From UMGS1532 sp045542355 (lineage in GTDB: Bacteria > Bacillota > Clostridia > Oscillospirales > Acutalibacteraceae): 64,000 nucleotides of DNA. The notes beneath the pieces are model-generated. The model worked only from the letters and a program-made list of their open reading frames with translations. It ran no database searches and was not told the origin of the DNA. A program made the position numbers and the translations under genes. Below are positions 52,507 through 61,240 of the stretch, in pieces. The stretch is taken from contig JAZQKX010000016.1 of assembly GCA_045542355.1 (NCBI GenBank), forward strand, positions 26,565-90,564, written 5' to 3'. The first letter of the stretch is position 1. The number at the start of each line of letters is the position of its first letter.

Positions 52507-55242
52507 TTATTCTTTATCTTTGCCGCAGCAACGCTTATATTTAAGACCACTTCCGCAGGGACAAAGGGCGTTTTTACCCACTACTCCTTTGCCTTTAACG
52601 GTGCGGTTTTTAGGGTTGTCGCCGCTTGAAGTTCCGCTTTCCTCGGCAACCTTCTTGCGCTCAACACCCTCCTCACGGCGCACCTTCACGGTGAGGACGC
52701 GCTTAACGGTCTCCTCGCGGATAGACTCGGTCATGGAGTTGAACATATCATATCCCTCGTTGCGGTATTCAACAACAGGGTCATGCTGACCGTAGGCGCG
52801 AAGTCTGATGCCGTCGCGAAGCTCATCCATATTGTCGATGTGCTCCATCCAATGCTCATCAACCGAGCGAAGCAACATAACGCGCTCGATTTCACGCATA
52901 AGCTCACTACCGAAGCTTTCCTCACGGGCGGAATAAATCTCGTGGATTTTATTTTTAAGCCATTCGGCTATATCCTCACGCTCCATAGCCTGTAATTCAC
53001 GGTCGGAATAAAGAAGCTCGGTGGGTCCGATTACCCAGCCCATGAAGTAGCCACGAAGACCCTCCATGTTCCAGCCCTCATCGGAGTCCATACAGAATCG
53101 GGCAACCTCACCATCTACCAGCTCGTCAATCATGTTCATAATCGTATCGTGGAGGTCTTCACCGTCCAGCACTCGGTCACGCTGGTCGTAGATAATATTA
53201 CGCTGGGTGTTCATAACATCGTCGAATTCAAGAACACTCTTACGAATTGCAAAGTTCTGGGACTCTTTCTTGCGCTGAGCCGACTCGATGGACTTGGTGA
53301 GCATACCCATCTCCAGAGGCATATCCTCCTCTACCCTCAAGGTCTCCATCATGTTATAAAGTCTCTCTCCGCCAAAGAGTCGCATAAGGTCGTCTTCCAA
53401 GGAAATGTAGAAATGGGTCACACCGGGGTCACCCTGACGTCCCGAACGTCCGCGGAGCTGGTTGTCGATTCGACGGGATTCGTGGCGCTCTGTACCTATG
53501 ATACAAAGTCCTCCCGCCTCTCTAACCTTTTCGGCTTCGGGGGCAATTTCCGCCTTGTATTTTGCCAAATATTCTGCATATTTTTCACGGGCAGAAATAA
53601 TATCCGGGTCGGCAGTCTCACCGTAGCCTGTAGCCTCGGCTATAATCTCATCCGAAACACCCTCGCGACGAAGCTCGGATTTTGCAAGATATTCCGCATT
53701 ACCGCCCAGCATGATATCGGTACCACGACCTGCCATGTTGGTTGCTATGGTAACGGCGCCGTATTTACCCGCCTGAGCGATGATTTCAGCCTCTCGTTCG
53801 TGGTGCTTAGCGTTAAGTACATTGTGCTTGATACCGCGTTTTTTAAGCATGGAGCTTAGTTTTTCCGACTTATCAATGGTAATAGTGCCAACCAACACAG
53901 GCTGACCCTTTTGATTTCTCTCAAGGATTTCGTCAATAACTGCATTAAATTTAGCGTTTTCGGTTTTATACACAACATCGTTCAAATCCTCACGTGCCAA
54001 AGGCTTGTTGGTGGGGATTTCGATGACGTCCAGCTTGTAAATCTCGCGGAATTCCATTTCCTCGGTCATGGCAGTACCCGTCATGCCCGAAAGCTTTTCG
54101 TAAAGACGGAAGAAGTTCTGGAAGGTAACGGTGGCAAGGGTCTTGGATTCGTTCTGAATCGACACGCCCTCTTTTGCCTCGATTGCCTGATGCAGACCCT
54201 CGTTATAACGTCGGCCATACATAATACGACCTGTGAATTCGTCGACAATCAACACCTCGCCATCCTTAACCACATAATCCACATCTCGGTTCATAATACC
54301 GTGGGCGCGGATTGCCTGATTAATATGGTGGGCGATGGTTATGTTCTCGGCATCGTTGAGATTTTCAATGCCGAAATATTTTTCAGCAAGTTTTACACCA
54401 TCGGCGGTAAGGGTACAGGTACGAGCCTTTTCATCAACGATGTAGTCGCCGTGAAGCTCCTGCTCCTCGTCGGTCTGCTTGTCGTTGGTTTCCCTCACCT
54501 TGACGCATTTTAAAGTTCTGGCAAAGCTGTCGGCTCTGCGATATAGGTCGTTGGATTTGTCGCCCTGACCCGAAATGATAAGAGGTGTTCTCGCCTCGTC
54601 TATAAGAATGGAGTCAACCTCGTCCACAATGGCGAAGTAGTGTCCGCGCTGGACCTTTTTCTCCTTGTAGATAACCATGTTATCACGAAGATAGTCGAAG
54701 CCTAATTCATTGTTGGTGCCGTAGGTGATGTCGGCGGCATAAGCCTCGCGCTTTTCGGCGTTCTTCATTCCGCTTACAATTAGTCCAACCTTGAGTCCCA
54801 AGAAGCGATAAACCTTGCCCATCCACTCAGAGTCACGCTGAGCAAGATAGTCGTTTACCGTAACGATGTGCACACCCTTGCCTGTAAGAGCATTAAGATA
54901 GGCAGGGAGGGTTGCAACCAAGGTTTTACCCTCACCTGTTTTCATTTCGCTGATTCGGCCCTGATGAAGCACAATACCGCCTAAAATCTGCACAGGGAAG
55001 TGGCGCATACCCAAAATTCTCCAGGATGCCTCACGACACACAGCAAAGGCGTCTGGCAGAATGTCGTCAAGGGTTTCACCCTTTTCCAATCTGCCTTTAA
55101 GCAGGTCGGTCTGCTCTCTCAGTTCTGAATCGCTGAGGGCTTCATATTTCTCCTGTAAATCAAGAACTGCCTGAACTTTTGGGCGAATTCTTTTAATTTC
55201 CTTTTCACTGTAGTTTCCAAGCAGAAAACTTAAAATACCCAT
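52507..55242 (-). CDS. secA: Preprotein translocase ATPase SecA
   Basis: The 911-residue motor drives export through SecYEG. The first nucleotide-binding fold has MKTGEGKTLVATLPAYLNAL (Walker A, residue 102 on) and IVDEVDSILIDEARTPLI. The second has GRGTDIMLGGNA and RGRSGRQGDPG. The C-terminus ends in a zinc-binding SEC-C module, CPCGSGLKYKRCCGK. It is monocistronic. The structured element above follows its stop codon. Confidence 0.97.
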   Translation of the reverse strand: MGILSFLLGNYSEKEIKRIRPKVQAVLDLQEKYEALSDSELREQTDLLKGRLEKGETLDDILPDAFAVCREASWRILGMRHFPVQILGGIVLHQGRISEMKTGEGKTLVATLPAYLNALTGKGVHIVTVNDYLAQRDSEWMGKVYRFLGLKVGLIVSGMKNAEKREAYAADITYGTNNELGFDYLRDNMVIYKEKKVQRGHYFAIVDEVDSILIDEARTPLIISGQGDKSNDLYRRADSFARTLKCVKVRETNDKQTDEEQELHGDYIVDEKARTCTLTADGVKLAEKYFGIENLNDAENITIAHHINQAIRAHGIMNRDVDYVVKDGEVLIVDEFTGRIMYGRRYNEGLHQAIEAKEGVSIQNESKTLATVTFQNFFRLYEKLSGMTGTAMTEEMEFREIYKLDVIEIPTNKPLAREDLNDVVYKTENAKFNAVIDEILERNQKGQPVLVGTITIDKSEKLSSMLKKRGIKHNVLNAKHHEREAEIIAQAGKYGAVTIATNMAGRGTDIMLGGNAEYLAKSELRREGVSDEIIAEATGYGETADPDIISAREKYAEYLAKYKAEIAPEAEKVREAGGLCIIGTERHESRRIDNQLRGRSGRQGDPGVTHFYISLEDDLMRLFGGERLYNMMETLRVEEDMPLEMGMLTKSIESAQRKKESQNFAIRKSVLEFDDVMNTQRNIIYDQRDRVLDGEDLHDTIMNMIDELVDGEVARFCMDSDEGWNMEGLRGYFMGWVIGPTELLYSDRELQAMEREDIAEWLKNKIHEIYSAREESFGSELMREIERVMLLRSVDEHWMEHIDNMDELRDGIRLRAYGQHDPVVEYRNEGYDMFNSMTESIREETVKRVLTVKVRREEGVERKKVAEESGTSSGDNPKNRTVKGKGVVGKNALCPCGSGLKYKRCCGKDKE

Positions 55243-55409
55243 TTTTTGAGTCTCTCCTAAAAGTTAATGGTAAATTCGGCACACTTTCCCGCAGTTCCTC
55301 AGGAAAGCACACAACTATACATTATTAAGTATACCACACAATATTCCCAATCACAAGTAAATTCTTGAGTTTTTATAGTTTGTTAAAAAACTGATAGCAT
55401 ATCGTCGAT

Positions 55410-55643
55410 CTATTCGCCGATATATTTAAATCTGGCTACAGACTGACCATCGCACACAACCAGTTCATTCCACATTGAGGCAGGGCGGGTCCAGATTTCT
55501 CCCTCACCGTAGAGTGCGCGGTAAACCACCATAGGCTCTAAGGTTTCGCTATGACGGGCTATTGCAATAACCTGGTACTCACCGCCCTTGTAATGGCGGT
55601 ATTTACCCAATTTGATTTGCGTTAGCGCATCTTCACATTTCAT
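55410..55643 (-). CDS. DUF1653 domain protein
   Basis: The 77-residue protein contains KLGKYRHYKGGEYQVIAIAR, ETLEPMVVYRALYGEGEIWT and RPASMWNE, the complete DUF1653 pattern. It is a small SH3-like beta fold of unknown function, probably cytoplasmic. It is monocistronic and lies upstream of secA on the same strand, about 165 bases away. That gap holds no gene and no clear promoter. Confidence 0.88.
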   Translation of the reverse strand: MKCEDALTQIKLGKYRHYKGGEYQVIAIARHSETLEPMVVYRALYGEGEIWTRPASMWNELVVCDGQSVARFKYIGE

Positions 55644-55730
55644 ATTGCATTCCTCTCCTTTATTGACATTAATATTATACGTGCGCCCGATCCCTTTTTC
55701 AAGATGAAAAATACTTCATCAAAAAAACTC

Positions 55731-55759
55731 TTGACAAAGCGATTGCTTGACTGTATAAT
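55731..55759 (+). promoter_or_regulatory. Promoter of the rplU operon
   Basis: TTGACA (55731-55736) and TATAAT (55754-55759) are consensus boxes with a 17-base spacer. Transcription should start near 55766, giving an 80-base leader. Confidence 0.8.
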
Positions 55760-55765
55760 AGATAA

Positions 55766-55848
55766 GCCGCATATTATGGGTTGACATAAAGTGAGAGCAA
55801 TCTCCACCCACAAGTAGCGAGACTAAAATTAAGGCAGGTGCCAAGAAA
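55766..55848 (+). ncRNA. Leader of rplU, L21-leader-like
   Basis: The 80-base leader between the promoter and rplU reads in part AGTGAGAGCAATCTCCACCC and ends GGCAGGTGCCAAGAAA before ATG. In Bacillota, rplU is preceded by a conserved L21 leader thought to bind L21 for autogenous control. The position and size fit, but I could not verify the consensus fold base by base. Confidence 0.5.
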
Positions 55849-56160
55849 ATGTACGCAATTATCGAAACTGGCGGTAAGCAGTACCGTGTAGAAAACGGCA
55901 GCGAAATCTTCGTTGAAAAGCTTAACGCAGCTGAGAACGAGACAGTAACCTTCGATAAGGTTGTAGCTTACAGCGACGCCGAGGGTAACTTCAAAGCCGG
56001 TACACCTTACGTTGAGGGTGTTAAGGTAACAGGTGTTGTTCTTAAGAACGGTAAGGGTAAGAAAATCACTGTTTTCACCTACAAACCGAAGAAGGGCAGC
56101 GCTCGCAAGCTCGGTCACAGACAGCCGTACACCAAGGTTCAGATTAACGAAATCGGTTAA
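55849..56160 (+). CDS. rplU: 50S ribosomal protein L21
   Basis: The 103-residue protein matches L21 throughout: YAIIETGGKQYRVENGSEIF at the start, VVLKNGKGKKITVFTYKPKK, and RKLGHRQPYTKVQINEI at the end. It binds 23S rRNA. It heads rplU-prp-rpmA. Confidence 0.97.
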   Translation: MYAIIETGGKQYRVENGSEIFVEKLNAAENETVTFDKVVAYSDAEGNFKAGTPYVEGVKVTGVVLKNGKGKKITVFTYKPKKGSARKLGHRQPYTKVQINEIG

Positions 56161-56177
56161 TCCAATGGTGGGCTAAT

Positions 56178-56498
56178 ATGATTAGCATTAAATTCTTAAG
56201 TGCCGACAAGTCTCTCGTGGGCTTCTCCCTTTCGGGACACGGCACAGCCGACGAAAACGATTTAGAGGGCAGACTCGTCTGCTCGGCAGTTTCCTCGGCA
56301 GTTTACATGGCGGCAAACACCCTCTTGGAAATTGTGGGTGCAGAAGCCACCGTAAATGACGACGGCGATGTGTTATACTTCGAGCTTTCGTCGAAAATTC
56401 CCGAAAGTCAGGTTGTTTTGAAGGGCTTTAAGCTTCACCTGACAGAGCTTAGTCGGGAATACCCAAACAATATTGAAATTAACTCGGAGGTGTTTTGA
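56178..56498 (+). CDS. prp: Ribosomal-processing cysteine protease Prp
   Basis: The 106-residue protein has the His and Cys of the family: SGHGTADENDLEGRLVCSAV, with His about 12 residues before the catalytic Cys. In Staphylococcus, Prp cuts the N-terminal extension from L27. It sits between rplU and rpmA, the standard place. It follows rplU by 17 bases and ends directly before the rpmA start. Confidence 0.93.
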   Translation: MISIKFLSADKSLVGFSLSGHGTADENDLEGRLVCSAVSSAVYMAANTLLEIVGAEATVNDDGDVLYFELSSKIPESQVVLKGFKLHLTELSREYPNNIEINSEVF

Positions 56499-56783
56499 AT
56501 GCTTAGAATAGACATTCAGCGTTTCGCCCATAAAAAAGGTATGGGTTCAACAAAGAACGGCCGTGACAGCGAATCCAAGCGTCTTGGTCTCAAACGTGCA
56601 GACGGTCAGTTCGTTCTTGCAGGTAACATCCTTGTTCGCCAGAGAGGTACTCACTTCCACCCCGGCAACAATGTTGGCATCGGCTCCGACGACACTCTCT
56701 TTGCTTTAATCGACGGTAAGGTTAAGTTTGAGCGTGTTGGTAAGGACCGCAAGAAGGTTAGCGTTTACGCTATCGAACAGTAA
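56499..56783 (+). CDS. rpmA: 50S ribosomal protein L27 with cleavable N-terminus
   Basis: The 94-residue protein begins MLRIDIQRFAHKKGMGSTKN. The first ten residues are the extension removed by Prp in Bacillota (usual consensus near LNLQFFA, cut before SKKG). Here the motif reads IDIQRFA then HKKG. GRDSESKRLGLKRADGQFV and ILVRQRGTHFHPGNNVGIGS are normal L27. Removal is needed for the tail to reach the peptidyl transferase centre. Confidence 0.96.
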   Translation: MLRIDIQRFAHKKGMGSTKNGRDSESKRLGLKRADGQFVLAGNILVRQRGTHFHPGNNVGIGSDDTLFALIDGKVKFERVGKDRKKVSVYAIEQ

Positions 56784-56789
56784 ACATTT

Positions 56790-56829
56790 AAGCGCGGTTG
56801 ACCGTTTGTGTTCAACCGCGCTTTATTTT
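56790..56829 (+). terminator. Terminator of the rplU operon
   Basis: AAGCGCGGTTGA pairs with TCAACCGCGCTT and is followed by TATTTTA. It lies six bases after the L27 stop codon. Confidence 0.88.
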
Positions 56830-56831
56830 AG

Positions 56832-56980
56832 ATTAATAATTAATAATGAATGATGAATAATGAAGAATGAATAATTAAGGTGTTCCGCACAGCGGAACGA
56901 ATTTATATATCGTCGGCTTTGCCGACTCCTAAACTATTCACTTTTCACTATTCATTATTCACTTCGCACCTGTGGTGCGC
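56832..56980. repeat. AT-rich palindromic repeat between rpmA and obgE
   Basis: The outer arms (56836-56877 and 56931-56964) are built from repeated GAATAAT/GAATGAT words and pair over about 32 bases with A/G differences only. Inside lie two perfect hairpins, GTTCCGC/GCGGAAC (56882-56898) and GTCGGC/GCCGAC (56912-56926). A third, GCACC/GGTGC (56966-56978), follows. It looks like a small non-autonomous dispersed element. It separates rpmA from obgE; the obgE ribosome binding site lies directly after. Other copies are not present in this window. Confidence 0.6.
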
Positions 56981-56994
56981 TATGGAGGTAATTT

Positions 56995-58266
56995 ATGTTT
57001 ATAGATATAGCCAAAGTCCACATAAAGGCGGGTAAGGGCGGCGACGGCGCCGTTTCTTTCCACCGCGAAAAGTATGTTGCCGCAGGCGGTCCCGACGGCG
57101 GTGACGGAGGAAAAGGCGGAAACGTTGTGATGGTGGCAGACACCAATCTTTCAACCCTTGCCGACTTCCGATACAAGCGTAAATATGTGGCTGAAAGCGG
57201 AGAAAACGGCAGGGCTAACCGTTGCTACGGTAAAAGCGCCCCCGACCTTATAATCAAGGTGCCGCAGGGCACACTTGTGAAAGACGCCGAAACCGGCAGA
57301 ATTATGGCAGATATTTCGGGAGACGAGCCTGTGGTTATCGCAAAAGGCGGTAAGGGTGGCTGGGGCAACAGCCATTTTGCCACATCAACCCGTCAGGTGC
57401 CCCGCTTTGCAAAACCAGGTATCCCCGGTGAGGAGTTCGATGTGACTCTGGAGCTAAAGCTTCTTGCCGACGTGGGTCTTATCGGCTTTCCAAATGTTGG
57501 AAAATCCACCTTGGTTTCGGTGGTATCCGAAGCCAAGCCTAAAATCGCAAACTATCATTTCACAACCCTGACCCCCGTTTTGGGCGTTGTTCGCATGGGC
57601 GAGGGTGACTCCTTTGTTATGGCGGATATCCCGGGTCTTATCGAGGGCGCGGGAAGTGGCGCTGGATTGGGTCATGAGTTTTTGCGTCACGTTGAGCGTT
57701 GCCGACTTCTTGTGCATGTGATAGATGCATCTGGCAGTGAGGGGCGCGACCCAAAGGAAGACTTTAAGAAAATCAACGATGAGCTTAAAATTTTCAACGA
57801 GGAAATTGCCGAAAGAGGTCAGATTATCGCCCTTAACAAATGCGATATGTGTGATGAAGACCAGTTGGCTGAGCTTCATAAATACTTTGAGGATATGGGC
57901 TATAAGGTGTTTGATATGATGGCGGCAATCGCCGAGGGCACAAAGCCTCTCATCAACTGTGTTGCCGAGGAGTTGCAGAAGCTTCCGCCAATCAAACGCT
58001 ACGAGCCCGAAGCCGCTCCCCCCGAGGACTTCACCGACAAGGATAAACATGCATTTACCCTCCGCCGAGAAAACGAAAAATTCGTTATCGAAGCGCCTTG
58101 GTTGCTTCGTATTCTCGATTCGGTTGACCCCGACGACTACGAATCTCTGCAATATTTCCAGAGAGTTCTCCATCAAAGCGGAATTATAGACGCTCTTGAA
58201 AAAGCAGGGGTAAACGAGGGCGACACGGTCTGCGTTTACGATATTGAATTTGATTATGTAAGGTAA
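56995..58266 (+). CDS. obgE: GTPase ObgE/CgtA
   Basis: The 423-residue ribosome-associated GTPase has the Gly-rich Obg fold (HIKAGKGGDGAVSFHREKYV, then GGPDGGDGGKGGNV), the G domain with GLIGFPNVGKSTLVSVVS and NKCD, and a C-terminal OCT domain ending IEFDYVR. It acts in 50S assembly and stress responses. It starts after GGAGGT and is followed by mini-RNase III. Confidence 0.96.
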   Translation: MFIDIAKVHIKAGKGGDGAVSFHREKYVAAGGPDGGDGGKGGNVVMVADTNLSTLADFRYKRKYVAESGENGRANRCYGKSAPDLIIKVPQGTLVKDAETGRIMADISGDEPVVIAKGGKGGWGNSHFATSTRQVPRFAKPGIPGEEFDVTLELKLLADVGLIGFPNVGKSTLVSVVSEAKPKIANYHFTTLTPVLGVVRMGEGDSFVMADIPGLIEGAGSGAGLGHEFLRHVERCRLLVHVIDASGSEGRDPKEDFKKINDELKIFNEEIAERGQIIALNKCDMCDEDQLAELHKYFEDMGYKVFDMMAAIAEGTKPLINCVAEELQKLPPIKRYEPEAAPPEDFTDKDKHAFTLRRENEKFVIEAPWLLRILDSVDPDDYESLQYFQRVLHQSGIIDALEKAGVNEGDTVCVYDIEFDYVR

Positions 58267-58271
58267 AAGCT

Positions 58272-58649
58272 ATGTCAAAAATTATGTCAGGTCCCGCCAC
58301 ACTCGCCTTTGTGGGGGATGCATATTTCGGGCTGCTGGTACGGCTGAAATTAGCCGAAATTGAGCGCCCTATCGGTGAGCTTCATTCCCTTTCGGTGAAG
58401 CTTGTTAACGCCAATGCTCAGGCTGTGGGCGCTTCTAAAATCGAGCCATTGCTCACCGAGGAAGAACTGAGCGTTTTTAAACGTGGCAGAAATCTCCACA
58501 CAAAAAACACTCCCAAAAACTCCACCGTTGCGCAATACCACGCGGCAACAGGGCTGGAGTGCCTTTTCGGATATTTAAAGCTCAGCGGAAATACCACCCG
58601 CGCCGAGGAGCTTTTCGGGATTATATGGCAGGTATTGAAGCCCTGTTAA
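58272..58649 (+). CDS. mrnC: Mini-ribonuclease 3
   Basis: The 125-residue protein is an RNase III catalytic domain without a dsRNA-binding domain. The signature ATLAFVGDAYFGLLVRLKLA contains the metal-binding Asp in GDA, and RGRNLHTKNTPKNSTVAQYH with ATGLECLFGYL contains the second acidic site. In Bacillus MrnC matures 23S rRNA. It starts five bases after obgE and is co-transcribed. Confidence 0.92.
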   Translation: MSKIMSGPATLAFVGDAYFGLLVRLKLAEIERPIGELHSLSVKLVNANAQAVGASKIEPLLTEEELSVFKRGRNLHTKNTPKNSTVAQYHAATGLECLFGYLKLSGNTTRAEELFGIIWQVLKPC

Positions 58650-58706
58650 ATTGAGTATATTTCGGCATACTAAGAATATATAAAAATATTTTTAGGATGA
58701 CGAAGC

Positions 58707-59552
58707 ATGAAAAAATTATTGTTGCAGTTTTATGATTTGCTGATAATCACGCTGGGAAGCTGTATATTTTCCTTAGGAATAGCGGGATTTATCGAGCCGT
58801 CCGAAATTTCCCCAGGCGGTTTTTCGGGTATTGCTATAATACTAAATCATATCACTGGCTTTCCCACCGGCACACTTCTATTTTTTCTCAATCTGCCCCT
58901 GATTGTTTTAGGTTTCATAAAGCTGGGGGGAAACATGGTCGCGAAAACTCTTTTGTCCACGGTAGTTTCCTCTGTGGCTATCGACATAATGGAGGTGTAT
59001 CTACCCATACTTTCGGTGGATAAAATTCTCTCCTCCCTTGCAGGGGGTGTGCTGATAGGTGTGGGCATGGCGATGATTTTCGGACGCGGTGCCACCAGTG
59101 GCGGCACAGATATCGCCGCAAAGCTGATACAGTTAAATCACCCTTACTTTACCTTGGGCAGACTTATCCTTATGATGGATGCCGTGATAATTGCCACATC
59201 GGCTGTGGTCTTCGGCAGTCTGGAAGCCTCCCTCTATTCGGTACTTGCAATTATAGTGCAGACCAGCGTTTTGGATAAAATTCTCTACGGTGCCGAGGGC
59301 GGTAAGGTTGCTTTTGTTATAACAGGCCACCCCGAAGACTTAACTAAGGCTATTTTCAAGGATTTAGGTCGCGGTGTCACCCGTGTACCCATCATAGGCG
59401 GATATTCGGGAGAAAGCAAGACTATGCTCATGTGCGCCCTTCGCCGTCAGCAGGTGGGTACATTCCGCAGGGTTGTTAAGACCGCAGACGACAGCGCCTT
59501 TTTGGTCCTTGCCGATGCGGGTGAAATTGTGGGCAACGGCTTTAAAGCTTAA
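58707..59552 (+). CDS. YitT family membrane protein (DUF161/DUF2179)
   Basis: The 281-residue protein has about five transmembrane helices in an N-terminal DUF161 region (LGSCIFSLGIAGFIEPSEIS and GGFSGIAIILNHITG). A cytoplasmic DUF2179 domain follows (GRGVTRVPIIGGYSGESKTM, then VGTFRRVVKTADDSAFLVLA). The family is widespread in Bacillota, and its transport role is not settled. The ribosome binding site is weak (TAGGATG). It may be transcribed with mrnC, as the gap is 57 bases. Confidence 0.9.
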   Translation: MKKLLLQFYDLLIITLGSCIFSLGIAGFIEPSEISPGGFSGIAIILNHITGFPTGTLLFFLNLPLIVLGFIKLGGNMVAKTLLSTVVSSVAIDIMEVYLPILSVDKILSSLAGGVLIGVGMAMIFGRGATSGGTDIAAKLIQLNHPYFTLGRLILMMDAVIIATSAVVFGSLEASLYSVLAIIVQTSVLDKILYGAEGGKVAFVITGHPEDLTKAIFKDLGRGVTRVPIIGGYSGESKTMLMCALRRQQVGTFRRVVKTADDSAFLVLADAGEIVGNGFKA

Positions 59553-59564
59553 CAAAATTTAAAA

Positions 59565-59592
59565 GGCTGTTAGCTTAAAACTAACAGCCCTT
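59565..59592. terminator. Bidirectional terminator
   Basis: GGCTGTTAG pairs with CTAACAGCC over a seven-base loop, with A- and T-rich flanks. It separates the YitT gene from the convergent Asn/Gln-rich peptide gene. Confidence 0.8.
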
Positions 59593-59604
59593 AATATATA
59601 TGGG

Positions 59605-59736
59605 TTATCTTGACTTCTTCTGCTGGTTGTTATTGTTATTCTGCTGGTTATTGTTATTGTTCTGCTGATTGTTGTTATTCTGCTGGTTGTTGTTCTGGTT
59701 GTTCTGCTTATTCTGCTGATTATCAAATTTGTTCAT
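59605..59736 (-). CDS. Asn/Gln-rich 43-residue protein
   Basis: The frame starts MNKFDNQQNKQNNQNNNQQN and ends QQKKSR. About three quarters of the residues are Asn or Gln, in blocks of NNNNNQQ. The DNA is a run of AAC/AAT and CAG codons. A GGGGTG site precedes the ATG, and a terminator follows. It lies divergently from the RsmF-type gene. Low-complexity, basic-ended small proteins occur among spore-associated proteins in clostridia, but I cannot assign it. The repeat also invites slippage, so length may vary among strains. Confidence 0.6.
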   Translation of the reverse strand: MNKFDNQQNKQNNQNNNQQNNNNQQNNNNNQQNNNNNQQKKSR

Positions 59737-59803
59737 AGGTGTCACCCCACTTTCCGAAATTAGTATTTACGGAATGGGGGATGATTATTCAAGAGGTGAA
59801 AAC

Positions 59804-61159
59804 ATGGTCCTGCCCGAAAAATTACTAATTAGATTAAGAGATATTTTCGGCTATTATTCCGACGGCAAAAATCCCGAGGAGCTTTGCGCTCTGCCCCATT
59901 TTAAGGGAATTAGAGTCAACACCCTTAAAACCAACAGGGAAATTTTTGGAAAATTTAATATTGGGGGAGATAAATCTCCCTTTTATAAAGATGGATTTTA
60001 TGTTAGCGCAGAGGATAAGTTGGGTAACCACCCCTTACACCACTGCGGAGCTTTTTACATACAAGAGCCGTCGGCAACCTCGGCTGTAACTGTGCTTGAC
60101 CCCAAAGAGGGGGAGTTTGTCCTTGACCTTTGCGCCGCGCCTGGTGGAAAATCCACCCAGATTGCGGCAGCGCTCAGTAACACAGGGCTTATCTGGTCCA
60201 ACGAAATCGTATCTAAAAGAGCCTATATTCTCCTTTCCAATTTCGAAAGAATGGGTGTGGCAAGAGGTGTTATCTCCAACTGCCATCCCGACCCCCTTTG
60301 CGACACCCTTTATGAATGCTTCGACAAGGTGCTTGTAGATGCCCCCTGTTCGGGTGAGGGTATGCTCCGCCGTGAGCCCCAGATAGCCGAGGAGTGGAGC
60401 GAGGAGAATGTTTTAGCCTGTGCCGACCGTCAGCAAAAAATTCTCGATTCCGCCGCAAAGGCTTTAAGAGAGGGTGGTATACTTGTATATTCCACCTGTA
60501 CCTATTCCAAAGAGGAAAATGAGGGAAACATCCAGTTGTTTCTAAAAAACCACCCCGAGTTCACCCTTTTGGATGCGGGTGTAACTTTCGGCAGAGAGGG
60601 AATTGGTCTCAAGGGAACCCGCAGAATTCTGTGGCAGGACGGCGGCGAGGGACACTTTGTGGCAAAGCTCCAAAAATCGGGAGACTCTCCACGACGAGAA
60701 ATTCCAATATCGGCTGATATCTCCAAAAAACCGAAAAAAGGCGGTAAAGCCCAGCCCGAGAGCGACAAAATCTTAAAGGATTTTCTTGCAGAAAACAGCA
60801 TATCCCTACCCCAGGGATATATTATAGAATCGGGAGACAAGTTCTATCTTTCCCCCATACCTGCTCCGCCAAGAGACCTTAAAATAATCCGTAGCGGTGT
60901 GATGTTAGGTGAAACGGAACGAGGTAGATTTATCCCCGCCCACGCCATGTTCAGCACTCCTTTTATAAAAACCAAAAGGCAGATTGACCTCTCCCTCTCA
61001 GACCCTCGACTCCCTAAATTTCTCCACGGCGAGGAAATTGAGGCAGAGGGAACCAAGGGCTATTACCGAGTTACGGTGGAAAATATCCCGCTGGGCTTTG
61101 GCAAACTGACGGGTGGCAGACTTAAAAACTACTACCCAAAAGGGCTTCGAATTTTATAA
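59804..61159 (+). CDS. 16S rRNA m5C methyltransferase, RsmF/RsmB-like
   Basis: The 451-residue protein has the NOL1/NOP2/Sun core: VLDLCAAPGGKSTQIAAAL for S-adenosylmethionine, VDAPCSGEGMLRREPQI with the first catalytic Cys, and YSTCTYSKEENEGNI with the second. An N-terminal RNA-binding part and a C-terminal RsmF-like domain flank the core (GYIIESGDKFYLSPI, then LTGGRLKNYYPKGLR). I use the ATG at 59804 (MVLPEKLLIR), which follows AGAGGTG; upstream in-frame ATGs lack a site. The exact methylated base is not determined. Confidence 0.9.
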   Translation: MVLPEKLLIRLRDIFGYYSDGKNPEELCALPHFKGIRVNTLKTNREIFGKFNIGGDKSPFYKDGFYVSAEDKLGNHPLHHCGAFYIQEPSATSAVTVLDPKEGEFVLDLCAAPGGKSTQIAAALSNTGLIWSNEIVSKRAYILLSNFERMGVARGVISNCHPDPLCDTLYECFDKVLVDAPCSGEGMLRREPQIAEEWSEENVLACADRQQKILDSAAKALREGGILVYSTCTYSKEENEGNIQLFLKNHPEFTLLDAGVTFGREGIGLKGTRRILWQDGGEGHFVAKLQKSGDSPRREIPISADISKKPKKGGKAQPESDKILKDFLAENSISLPQGYIIESGDKFYLSPIPAPPRDLKIIRSGVMLGETERGRFIPAHAMFSTPFIKTKRQIDLSLSDPRLPKFLHGEEIEAEGTKGYYRVTVENIPLGFGKLTGGRLKNYYPKGLRIL

Positions 61160-61175
61160 AATTTTCAAAAAACTG

Positions 61176-61204
61176 TTGTAAAAAACTAAAAATAAATGTA
61201 TAAT
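61176..61204 (+). promoter_or_regulatory. Promoter of mgtE
   Basis: TTGTAA (61176-61181) and TATAAT (61199-61204) have a 17-base spacer. Transcription would start near 61211, giving a leader of about 200 bases before mgtE. Confidence 0.6.
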
Positions 61205-61240
61205 AATTGAGTAAATCTAAAATAATTAAAGAAAAGAGAT

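Noticed and set aside
53149..54513. Long plus-strand frames opposite secA
   Set aside because: They are antisense shadows of the fully motif-supported SecA.
57454..58176. 240-codon minus-strand open frame inside obgE
   Set aside because: It is a shadow of the highly conserved obgE frame.
59605..59736. Pure microsatellite rather than a gene
   Set aside because: The repeat keeps one open frame with a start, a binding site, a basic C-terminus and a terminator, so I keep it as a probable gene at reduced confidence.
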